Shown piece by piece: positions 44,916 to 53,188 of a stretch of 64,000 nt of DNA. The stretch is taken from positions 88,105 through 152,104 of the forward strand of contig JAFAQY010000132.1 in NCBI GenBank assembly GCA_019261985.1. The letters are read 5' to 3'. The translations under genes and the position numbers were made by a program. Below the pieces are notes generated by a model. It saw nothing but the letters and a program-made list of their open reading frames with translations. It searched no databases and had not been told where the DNA came from. The DNA is from Bryobacterales bacterium. Its GTDB lineage: Bacteria; Acidobacteriota; Terriglobia; Bryobacterales; Bryobacteraceae. Position 1 is the stretch's first letter. Each line of letters opens with the position of its first letter.

Positions 44916-45493
44916 TTCCGTGGCAGCGTTGCCGATATCGATTTGACTGCAGCCAATATCGTACTTGCGGCAATCGAGCGCGATCGATTTGTAAGTCCCG
45001 TGATTGCGTGCTTGGTGGACGTGTACGGAGCCGAGTTGGGCGGCGGCGCATGTGCCGAGATCGATCCGTTGTTAATGATGCGCCCTCCGCGTGGGTCCTG
45101 CGATTTCATGATCTTGATCGCTTCCTGGGCGCAGAGGAATGCGCCGGTAAGGTTTACGGCCACCACGCTGCTCCACTGCTCGTAACTCAAATCCTCCATC
45201 GGAATGCCGGGCGCGCCGATACCGGCATTGTTGAACAGCAGATCCAGCCGGCCGAAGGCTTCCTGCGCGGCGCGGAATAGCGCCTTTACAGTTTCGGGTT
45301 TTGTGACGTCGGTAGGCACCGGCAGCATCCGGCCACCGTCCGGCTTGGCGACAGCCGCGGTTTTCTCGAGTTCAGCGGCGCGGCGTCCGGCCAGCGCAAC
45401 CGAATACCCGTCCGCCTGAAGCGCCAATGCGACAGCCCGGCCAATACCGCTGCCCGCCCCGGTAACTACCGCTACTTTAGATTGCTCGTTCAT
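44910..45493 (-). pseudogene. Short-chain dehydrogenase/reductase, frameshifted and cut off
   Basis: From ATG 45493: [19 protein letters not shown] (NAD(P) site), NNAGIGAPG, and the active-site YTSTKHA. The frame shifts near 44988-44992 (one base lost), and the true continuation [20 protein letters not shown] is in the next frame. It ends at AATGACCGGGG, where leuA begins, so about 60 C-terminal residues are absent. Its ATG overlaps the stop of the upstream membrane-protein gene (ATGA). Confidence 0.82.
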
Positions 45494-46020
45494 GGCTGGG
45501 GCTTGCTGGTTGGGAATATCATCGGAGGAAATACCAGCCGGACGGCCGAAGAAAGCAGCAACCCAACGGCGCCTCCGTAAATCGCCACCAGCCCCGGAAT
45601 CGCAACGCGCGCCGCTGTCGTGAGCATTAACACTACGCCGACAACCGGGCCGCGCCCCAATCGCCATCCCGCTCTTAGGCCGGGGGCGGCGTATGCATCT
45701 TCAAGGATTATTCCAGCCAACATTGTCGCGGCAGGAGCAGCCAGGCGCACGGGAGCCCACGCCTCATGAAGGAAATCTATATTCGCCAGCCATGCTCCAA
45801 TCAAAAACGACAGATACAACGACAGCGCCTGAATGATGACGATGCGAGCGTCGGAGGTACGGCGGATGCGGCTGTAGATGACGCACGGCAGCACTTGCAA
45901 AGTTTCGAAAACGTAGTGACCTAGCGATCGATACCGCTCGTGCAAATCGCCGGCAACTTCTTCCCGGCTCGCGGGCGGGATAAGTAGCGCAACGGCCTTC
46001 TCCACCAATTTGGGAGGCAT
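45490..46020 (-). CDS. PadR-coupled membrane protein
   Basis: 176 residues starting at ATG 46020, whose A is the last base of the PadR stop (TGATG). N-terminal [22 protein letters not shown] and [19 protein letters not shown] resemble the prefix domain in Acidobacteria permease families regulated by PadR. Four hydrophobic segments follow. Function unknown; probably a minimal relative of those permeases. Confidence 0.65.
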   Translation of the reverse strand: MPPKLVEKAVALLIPPASREEVAGDLHERYRSLGHYVFETLQVLPCVIYSRIRRTSDARIVIIQALSLYLSFLIGAWLANIDFLHEAWAPVRLAAPAATMLAGIILEDAYAAPGLRAGWRLGRGPVVGVVLMLTTAARVAIPGLVAIYGGAVGLLLSSAVRLVFPPMIFPTSKPQP

Positions 46021-46385
46021 CAGCCGGCGTGCTTGCCCCATTGTTTTACCCACTCCTTGCCCCAGACTTGGGTGACTTCCTTCCAGACGCGTTTCGCTGT
46101 GGCGGCCGATTCCTGAAGCGCGCGCTCGCCCAAAGCTTCCAGCCGGTAACATCGCTTTGCTCGCCCGCCGCGCTCGGGAGTCGGGTCCGATAGCCACGAC
46201 GTGACGAACCCTTTGTCTTCCAAACGGTCAAGCGTCACGTAAATCGCTCCCAAGGAGATCGCTTTCGAGCCGGATAGTTCCTGCACTTTGGAATGGATCG
46301 AGACACCGTAAGCCTCCTCGTGCAGGCTGAGGATGGCCGTAAGAACGAGTTGCTCGAACTGGCCCACTGAGTCGAGCTTTGGCAT
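46020..46385 (-). CDS. PadR-family transcriptional regulator
   Basis: 121 residues from ATG 46385. Winged helix with LVLTAILSLHEEAYGVSIHS, LGAIYVTLDRLEDKGFV and an RCYRLEALGERAL segment. In Acidobacteria such regulators are usually coupled to a membrane protein they control, as here (TGATG overlap with the next gene). Confidence 0.9.
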   Translation of the reverse strand: MPKLDSVGQFEQLVLTAILSLHEEAYGVSIHSKVQELSGSKAISLGAIYVTLDRLEDKGFVTSWLSDPTPERGGRAKRCYRLEALGERALQESAATAKRVWKEVTQVWGKEWVKQWGKHAG

Positions 46386-46506
46386 TTCTACAACAGTGTA
46401 AGGGAAATGCCGCGTAGCGGTCAAGGGATTTGATTGGAAGTGGCGTCTCTCCATTTGACTGCCTTTGCATTTGGATAACCCGGGAGCAGCAGTGCATTCT
46501 CTCGCG

Positions 46507-48149
46507 TTATTGAACGATGTGTTGGAAGCGGTAGATGAGAACGCGGCCGAACGGGCGTCTCACAGTAACGGCGTTACCGTATTGTGCCATCACCGCCGTT
46601 AACCCTGGCCATTCCCCGCGTCGAAAGATCCAAAGAGTCCGTCCGTCCATCCGGCTGATGATCGTCCCAAGCTCCTCGTTCGGAGATCGCGCTCCGGGAA
46701 TGGAGATGCGTCCTTGCAAGCCACTGGAACAGCATTGCCATTCCCACCTGCTTAACCATGTGCAAGGCGGCCTCCATTTGAGCGATCGTGAGTAGTAGTC
46801 AAATTGCTCAGAGGCGGCGCCACTTACAAGTACACAATCTCCCTTTGACATGTTTTGCATGACGAAGTCGGTCGCGCCCCTGTTGTCCTCGTTCCCGTAC
46901 CGAACATCGTTGTAATAGTTCGCCGAAAATCTCGAAATCATCATCAAATTCAAAACTGTTGTTGTGATGCAGAACAAAAGGATCGTTTGAGCAAACGCGC
47001 CATAGTGAGCGGAGGAATCGCGCCTAATATACCGCTCGAAGCCGTGCTGCAGGGCGTAGAACAACAGAAGTACAAGCTCGGGCAGCGCCCAAATGATCAC
47101 CCTTTGCTGTTTCCCAAAGGAACTAGCTTCGCAAGGCTCAGTAGGACCGCGCTCATAATCGGCATAACAGCGACTAACAACAGCAACGTTGAGAGCGAGT
47201 CGTTTTTTCTTGTGCCGCTCATGACCTTGAAGGCTCCGACTCCGACGAGAGTAAGCAGGAGAAGGCCAGCCGGATACGCTAGCCGGTGAACCGGAGGTAC
47301 GAGCAGCATAACGAACGTGTGCAGGGCCGTTAAGAAAGCACGCCTCCCCGAGCCGAGAGTGTAGGCACTCCAGAACCTGGAGAATCCGGGCGTAACATTC
47401 GGGCGGAAAAAAAGGAGGTACGACACCGCGAGGCACGTTCCAAAAATCGTAGCGGTAACAAGGCTGCGAACGCGAAGACATTCTTTGATGATTGAAGAAG
47501 ACCAAGCACGGGTTCGCATGTCATTCCACGCGATTGCGAGAATCGAAGTGGCGCACCAGAATGCGCTGGTGAGCGATAGGAAGCTCCCCACGCCAGACGC
47601 AAGTACGAGCAGCCATATGGTGCGGCGATTACGGCGGTGATGCAATTCCTGAATGATGTAAATAAAGCTTGTGGCCAGCAAAAGGTCGGTGGCATATTGC
47701 TTCGCCTGCTGCGAGTACTTGATCGCCCAGTAGTTCGTGGCAAGAAAGGTGGTGGCCAAACAGGCAATTGGTGCGCTGAACATCTTTTTAGCAGCGACTC
47801 CAAACACAAGGACGGCCGCCGTGCCCGCAATGAGCGGCACAAGGCGCAAAGCGATCTCTCCGGATCCGAAGAGATGAACCGCGCCTCGCATAAGCGAAAG
47901 CACCAGGGGCGGAGTAGTTTGGGCCCATCGCGGGTAAAAGAACATTTGGCGCCAGGAAGGCTCCAAAACGGAATTGGCCACCCATGCCTCATCAAGCCAG
48001 ATGCTCTTTGAAATCAACATCCAGCGAGTCGGCACACTCAGCAAAAACACAATCGTAAATGCATACAGATTGAGATTTTTAAAAATGCGATTTTTGAACC
48101 GAAGGCCTGGCCGGGTTTGTTGCGCACGCTCGCCTGCACAGGACACCAT
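46507..48149 (-). pseudogene. Membrane glycosyltransferase-like protein (PMT/ArnT type), frameshifted
   Basis: ATG 48149 starts a membrane protein with SIWLDEAWVANSVL (the DE motif of GT-C glycosyltransferases, here Asp-Glu near residue 53) and at least eight membrane helices. It runs to TGA at 47097. The frame then shifts near 47100, and coding continues as QRVIIWALPELVLLLFYAL, with a soluble part (FVMQNMSKGDCVLVSG) and a stop at 46507. The full product would be about 545 residues. Probably transfers a sugar from a polyprenyl carrier. Confidence 0.7.
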
Positions 48150-48428
48150 TTGAGTTCCGCCTCCGTATCGGCGGGCGTTTCAAGCCGCGTAAAGTCCCGA
48201 ACCCTAACGGCTAGTACTGCCTGACTAAGCCTGCCTAAAGATTGGTAGCTGAAGGCAACGGATGATGCGCGACGCTGGCGAATGGTGCCTGACTTAACGA
48301 GTGTTGCCTGACGCCTTAGATGAGTGGTGCCTAACTACCTCTAGGGACTATGAACGCTGAGGAATGCCCGCGTTCTTCATTTTACATAACCGCAGGGTAG
48401 CTCGCAAGCCACGCTTAATGCAAGTTTC
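48150..48428. other. 279-bp gap containing degenerate TGCCTRA repeats
   Basis: TGCCTGACTAA (48218), TGCCTAAA (48232), TGCCTGACTTAA (48286), TGCCTGACG (48305) and TGCCTAACTA (48328) are found in one 120-bp stretch. No gene was identified. May be a regulator-binding array or a decayed repeat. Confidence 0.4.
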
Positions 48429-50165
48429 TCAAACTGTTGTGGCTTGCAGTCGCGCGATTTGCGCGTAGGCGCCGCCGCGCGACAACAACTCCGAGTGATC
48501 GCCGTATTCCACGATGCCGGTGTCATCGAGCACGATGATCTTGTCCGCGATCTTGCGCAGTGTGGCAAGGCGATGGGCGATTATGATGACCGTTTTTCCT
48601 TTCAGCAGCGGCATCAGATTCCCGAGCACTTCCTGCTCGGTTTGCGAATCGAGCGCGCTGGTGAATTCGTCGAGAATCAGGACCTTTCGATCCTCGAACG
48701 CCAGCAGCGCCTGAGCCAGCGCGATACGCTGTTGCTGCCCTTTCGACAAGGTAGAGCCGCGCTGGCCAGTTTTGGTGAAATAGCCGTCCGGCATGCGCAT
48801 GATTTCGTCGTGAATGCAGGCGAGCTTTGCGGCGTCGATCGCCTGGCCGAAGTTGGCGTCGGGGCGCGCGAAGCGGATGGTATCCAGAATGGTCATGCCG
48901 GAAAAGAACACGCCTCCGTTTTGCGAAACCGATGAAAAGATCCCGCGCAATTGTTCCAGGGGCCATTCACGAATGTCCGTACCCGAAATCGCGATTCGGC
49001 CCTGCTGAACGTCGTACATACGCGACAGCACATGCTGAATCGTTGTCTTTCCGATTCCCGATCGTCCCACGATGCCCAGCACCGTCCCGGGCTCGATTTT
49101 CAAGCTGAAATTATGGAGAATATCCGGGCCATTGCCATACGCGAAGCGCACATCCTGGAACTCGATTCCGACCGCCTCCGGCATTTCGACCAAATTGACA
49201 GCGTTCGAGCGGATGGATGATCGTTCGTCGAGCAGGGTGACTAAGGTTCGGGTGGGTTCCAAACCGTCGTAAACCCTCTCGATCAAGCCCGCGTAACCGG
49301 AAAACGAGTTGAACAAATCCTCCAGCATCGCATTCAGGTACATCACCATGGCGCCGTCAAGCGAGCCTTTGCGAAATTGCCAGATCCAGATTCCTTGGCA
49401 AGCCCGCTTTGCAATCGAGAGAAGAAAGTTGCGGCGCGCCGAATAACGCGTCGCCAGCCGGACATCTTCGATGCCCTGCCCGGCGATTTCCTGCTGAAGC
49501 TGGCGGTACTCGCCGAGCATGCGTCCGGTCTGCCCGAAGTGGACAACCGGCTGCAGGTTTTCAATGCACTCCGAAAACATCCCGAAATCCCTGGCATAGT
49601 TCTGGTGGCGCGCCTTGCGGTAGGGCTGGCGGCGTTGGCTTTCCATAGCGGTGATGGCGGCGAACATGCCGGCTGCGCAGATCACAAATACTATCGTCCA
49701 CGGGCTGAAATATACCAGCGGAACTAAAACCAGCAGTGTGCGGATCAGCGCCGGGCAAAGCTCCCGGCCGAAGCCTTCGACGGTTTGAACCACTTTCCCG
49801 ACGGCTTCATTGATTTTTCCCGCTAGCGCGCTGGTTTGCTGCCGCTGCAGCCATTCCGCGGGCATCTCGAAAACCTTGCCTAAGGTAATGGAGCGCAAAT
49901 ACGCGAACATGGGGAAACTTACGCGCTGTACAAAGGAAATATTCAGGCGTAAATCCAAGCCTAGGAGGCCGGAATCGTAGAGCAAGAGGACCGCGATGCA
50001 CGCCCAAATCGGCACCGAGCCGATCGACTTGTGCAGCAGCAAGACGAGCGAATATCCGCCCGCGATCAGAAGGATTTGCCGGGCGGCTACGCCCGCCAGG
50101 AAACGTAAGTAGGGACGGTGAAAAGGCTCCAACACGCCCCAGGCCTTTGGGACAACGACTCGCAC
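48429..50165 (-). CDS. ABC transporter, fused membrane and ATPase domains (exporter type)
   Basis: 578 residues. N-terminal six-helix exporter domain (residues 20-310). ATPase: Walker A GRSGIGKTT, signature STLSKGQQQR (LSKGQ, not LSGGQ), Walker B ILDEFTSALD and switch histidine IIAHRLATL. The catalytic glutamate is present. Half-size exporters work as dimers. Substrate unknown; no partner genes nearby. Confidence 0.9.
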   Translation of the reverse strand: MRVVVPKAWGVLEPFHRPYLRFLAGVAARQILLIAGGYSLVLLLHKSIGSVPIWACIAVLLLYDSGLLGLDLRLNISFVQRVSFPMFAYLRSITLGKVFEMPAEWLQRQQTSALAGKINEAVGKVVQTVEGFGRELCPALIRTLLVLVPLVYFSPWTIVFVICAAGMFAAITAMESQRRQPYRKARHQNYARDFGMFSECIENLQPVVHFGQTGRMLGEYRQLQQEIAGQGIEDVRLATRYSARRNFLLSIAKRACQGIWIWQFRKGSLDGAMVMYLNAMLEDLFNSFSGYAGLIERVYDGLEPTRTLVTLLDERSSIRSNAVNLVEMPEAVGIEFQDVRFAYGNGPDILHNFSLKIEPGTVLGIVGRSGIGKTTIQHVLSRMYDVQQGRIAISGTDIREWPLEQLRGIFSSVSQNGGVFFSGMTILDTIRFARPDANFGQAIDAAKLACIHDEIMRMPDGYFTKTGQRGSTLSKGQQQRIALAQALLAFEDRKVLILDEFTSALDSQTEQEVLGNLMPLLKGKTVIIIAHRLATLRKIADKIIVLDDTGIVEYGDHSELLSRGGAYAQIARLQATTV

Positions 50166-50312
50166 TGGGGTCCTAAATTGTTTTGAATTAAACTCGATTA
50201 TCCCAGGAATGTAAGTACGTTTCCAGTAGATTGGCGAAATTTAATTCGCCGTAATTCGGAGGCTATCCGACGCGCGGTTGCTCACCGCGCTGCACGGGGT
50301 TGGAATAAACGT

Positions 50313-50360
50313 CGGCAGGCCGGTTGGCAACCCGCCGCAGGTTTGGCAACCTGCCCCACA
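50313..50360. repeat. Dispersed palindromic element (TTGGCAA type)
   Basis: CGGTTGGCAACCCGCCGCAG and then CAGGTTTGGCAACCTGCCCCAC: hairpins around TTGGCAA, with the GCCCCAC end. Located upstream of the PQQ dehydrogenase. Confidence 0.8.
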
Positions 50361-50428
50361 TTCAGCTACTGCACACATGGCTTTTTGCAGGAGTAGAATA
50401 ATCTAAGTTTTTTACTCTGGAGGTGCGC

Positions 50429-52297
50429 ATGCACTGGCGAAGGATCCTTTTGCCCGTTTTATTCACGGGGATCGCGATGGCACAACAAGGCCGGCGGGTT
50501 GACGATGCGGCGTTGAAAAACACGGGCAAGACGGGTGACGAATGGATCACTTACGGGGGTACGCTCGCGGAGACTCGCTATAGTCCGCTCAACCAGATCA
50601 ACGCTATGAATGCCAGCGGCTTGGGCTTGGAATGGTCATTCGATTTGGGCACCGGCGGCGGAAATCAGGAAGCCACACCTCTGTTCTGGAACAGAACGAT
50701 TTACGCCGTCACCAACTGGAGCGTGGTTTACGCTATCGACGCACGCACCGGAAAGCAGCGCTGGAAGTGGGACCCCGAGATCAATCAAAACGCGGTGCGG
50801 GGAAAGATCTGCTGCGGCGTCGTGAACCGCGGCTTAGCCATCTTCCAGGGCAAAATTATCGCGGCATTAAACGATGGCCGGCTTCAGGCGCTGGATGCCG
50901 AAACGGGGAAGCCGGTTTGGGAGGCTCGGGTCTCCTACCCGCAGGATAACTACAGCATCACGATGGCTCCGCGCATTGCTAAGGGCAAGGTCATCATCGG
51001 CGTGAGCGGGTCCGAGTACCCGGTTCGCGGATTTTTCTCTGCCTTCGATGCGGAAACTGGGCATTTCGCGTGGAAGTTCTATACCGTGCCCGGCGATCCG
51101 TCGAAGCCTTTCGAAAATCCGGCGTTGAAAAAAGCGGCGGAAACATGGAGCGGCCAATGGTGGAAGCTCGGCGGCGGCGGCACGGTTTGGGACGGCATGG
51201 CGTACGATCCGGAAGCCGACCTCATCTATATCGGCACCGGCAACGGCGGGCCCTGGCCCGAAGAGCTTCGGCAATCGAAGGGCAAAGACAACCTTTATGT
51301 CTGTTCAATTCTCGCGGTGAAACCGGACACAGGCGAATTGAAGTGGTACTTCCAACCGGTGCCCGGGGATTCGTGGGATTTCGATAGTGTTCAGCAACTA
51401 ATGCTGGCGGACGTTACGGTGAAGGGCCGCCAGCGCAAAGTCCTGATGCAGGCCAACAAGGACGGTTTCTATTACGTTCTGGATCGCGTCACGGGGCAAT
51501 TCATTTCCGGGCAGCCTTTCGCGAAAGTCACGTGGGCCAAAGGACTGAACGAAGAAACGGGCCGGCCCATCATAAACCCCGAAGCGCATTATGGGGCGGA
51601 GGCAGTGACTCTTTCTCCGGGTCCTGGCGGGGCGCACAACTGGGCGCCAATGTCGTTCAATCCCACAACTGGATTAGTCTATATCCCAACATCGACCGAT
51701 TCCAGCTCAACCTTTGCAATGGATCCCAACTTCACGGTAAAGCCGGTTGGCACGAACATCGGAATCATTCGTAATCCGGGCACGCCTGGCGGCCCTCCGC
51801 TGCCGCCGGATGTTGCGGGAGCGACCCCAAGCACGGCCAAGCTCCCGCCACCGAAGCCGCCCTCGCCACCGGCGATCGGCCCAACTCCGCCGGAGGGACA
51901 ACGCGGAATGCTGGTGGCATGGGACCCGGCCACTCAGACCGAGCGCTGGCGCACTCCGGGGGGCGGCAGCATTGGAGGAGGCACCCTCACCACTGCCGGG
52001 GGCCTGGTCTTTCAGGTGATCAACGATGGGCGCCTGGTAATCTATAGCGCGGACAAAGGCGAGAAGCTTCACGAAATCCAGACCAATCTTCGGGGAGGCA
52101 TGGGACCGCCGATCACCTACATGCTCGATGGAAAGCAGTACGTTGCCTTCATGGGTGGAGTCGGCGTGGTTGTTCCACGCGATGCCACGCAAACGCCGGC
52201 GACTCCGCCGCCGGCGACAACCATCTTTCCGAAGTTGCTCGTTTTCTCTATGGATGGGAAGGCGGCTCTGCCGAGCCCGCCTCCTCCGGCGCAGTGA
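50429..52297 (+). CDS. Secreted PQQ-dependent dehydrogenase
   Basis: 622 residues from ATG 50429, with GGAGG six bases upstream; the GTG at 50423 abuts it and is too close. Signal peptide RRILLPVLFTGIAMAQQ. Eight-bladed propeller with tryptophan-docking repeats. The vicinal Cys128-Cys129 disulfide (KICCGVV) is characteristic. Metal ligands: Glu in GSEYPVRG, Asn in GTGNGGPW, the catalytic Asp317 and Asp319 in WDFDSVQ. A Pro-rich insertion (GGPPLPPDVAG...PPPKPPSPP) lies between late blades. The DxD pair is found in lanthanide-using alcohol dehydrogenases, but the assignment is uncertain. Its 3' end is duplicated downstream. Confidence 0.88.
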   Translation: MHWRRILLPVLFTGIAMAQQGRRVDDAALKNTGKTGDEWITYGGTLAETRYSPLNQINAMNASGLGLEWSFDLGTGGGNQEATPLFWNRTIYAVTNWSVVYAIDARTGKQRWKWDPEINQNAVRGKICCGVVNRGLAIFQGKIIAALNDGRLQALDAETGKPVWEARVSYPQDNYSITMAPRIAKGKVIIGVSGSEYPVRGFFSAFDAETGHFAWKFYTVPGDPSKPFENPALKKAAETWSGQWWKLGGGGTVWDGMAYDPEADLIYIGTGNGGPWPEELRQSKGKDNLYVCSILAVKPDTGELKWYFQPVPGDSWDFDSVQQLMLADVTVKGRQRKVLMQANKDGFYYVLDRVTGQFISGQPFAKVTWAKGLNEETGRPIINPEAHYGAEAVTLSPGPGGAHNWAPMSFNPTTGLVYIPTSTDSSSTFAMDPNFTVKPVGTNIGIIRNPGTPGGPPLPPDVAGATPSTAKLPPPKPPSPPAIGPTPPEGQRGMLVAWDPATQTERWRTPGGGSIGGGTLTTAGGLVFQVINDGRLVIYSADKGEKLHEIQTNLRGGMGPPITYMLDGKQYVAFMGGVGVVVPRDATQTPATPPPATTIFPKLLVFSMDGKAALPSPPPPAQ

Positions 52298-52769
52298 AAG
52301 CGGGGCAGGTTGGCAACCTGCAGCGGGTTGCCAACCCGCTTGTCGGCGTTGATTCCAACGCCGCCCAGCGCGGTTGGCAACCGCGCGCCGGATGGCATCC
52401 GGCCCCAGATGTTCCGAAGTTGCTCGTTTTCTCGGTGGATGGGAAGGCGGCGCTGCCCAGCCCGCCTCCTCCGGCGCAGTGAAAGTGGGGCAGGTTGGCA
52501 ACCTGCAGCGGGTTGACAACCCGCTTGCCGACGTTGATTCCAACCCCGCCCAGCGCGGTTGGCAACCGCGCGCCGGATGGCATCCGGCCCCACATGTTCC
52601 GAAGTTGCTCGTTTTCTCTATGGATGGGAAGGCGGCTCTGCCGAGCCCGCCTCCTCCGGCGCAGTAGGACCACCTGAAAGTGGGGCAGGTTGGCAACCTT
52701 GCCGGCATTTATTCCAACCCCGCCCAGCGCGGTTGGCAACCGCGCGCCGGATGGCATCCGGCCCCACTT
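52227..52769. repeat. Tandem 185-bp repeat duplicating the 3' end of the PQQ dehydrogenase with a palindromic element
   Basis: Three copies start with TTCCGAAGTTGCTCG at 52227, 52412 and 52597 (period 185 bases exactly). Each first recodes the dehydrogenase C-terminus (PKLLVFSMDGKAALPSPPP plus stop, one with M to V), then carries the palindromic element with hairpins CAGGTTGGCAACCTG, GCGGGTTGACAACCCGC, GCGCGGTTGGCAACCGCGC and GCCGGATGGCATCCGGC. The third copy has an altered stop (TAG) and a shortened element, and no fourth copy follows. Confidence 0.92.
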
Positions 52770-53040
52770 AAATAAATGCTGTGGTCTTAATGCCGGAAAT
52801 CTCAAACCGTTTCCGGCAGCGCATGTTCTTGCAGTTCACCTTGTCGTCCAGCAGAACCATATAGCTCATCGCCTTGGCGAATTTGGCGCGATCGCGTTCA
52901 TCGGCGCGCGGAGGCAGGCTATCGATCTTCTTTCGGACTAACCAGCGCAAATCGTACGTATCCGCGGTTCTGCAAAAAGGGCAGTTCAGCGAGGCCGGTT
53001 TCGTCGTCTCCGACTCACGATAAAACTGCTTTTCGTCCAT
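52768..53040 (-). CDS. Small zinc-ribbon-like protein
   Basis: 90 residues from ATG 53040; a longer reading from 53073 has no better support. CPFC (near residue 20) and CKNMRC near the end form a likely four-cysteine zinc site. The middle is charged and helical. No family recognised. Its stop lies next to the repeat cluster. Confidence 0.6.
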   Translation of the reverse strand: MDEKQFYRESETTKPASLNCPFCRTADTYDLRWLVRKKIDSLPPRADERDRAKFAKAMSYMVLLDDKVNCKNMRCRKRFEISGIKTTAFI

Positions 53041-53188
53041 CTCAATGCATGATAGCGTGCACGCAGGCTGCACGCCACGTTATTACGGCCATCAAGTTGT
53101 AACCTGATTTTGCACAAATTTTCACACCACTGTAAGCGCAGTGAAACTCCCGTCCAGTACGCTTGGAGTTTTTGAAAGGAGAGGTACC

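Noticed and set aside
52294..52667. Plus-strand open frames across the 185-bp repeats
   Set aside because: They merely read through the repeat copies and end in the duplicated dehydrogenase tail; no start with a ribosome site, and the rest is hairpin sequence.
52227..52769. CRISPR-like array in the repeat cluster
   Set aside because: The period is 185 bases with nearly identical whole units, not short repeats with unique spacers, and no cas genes are present.
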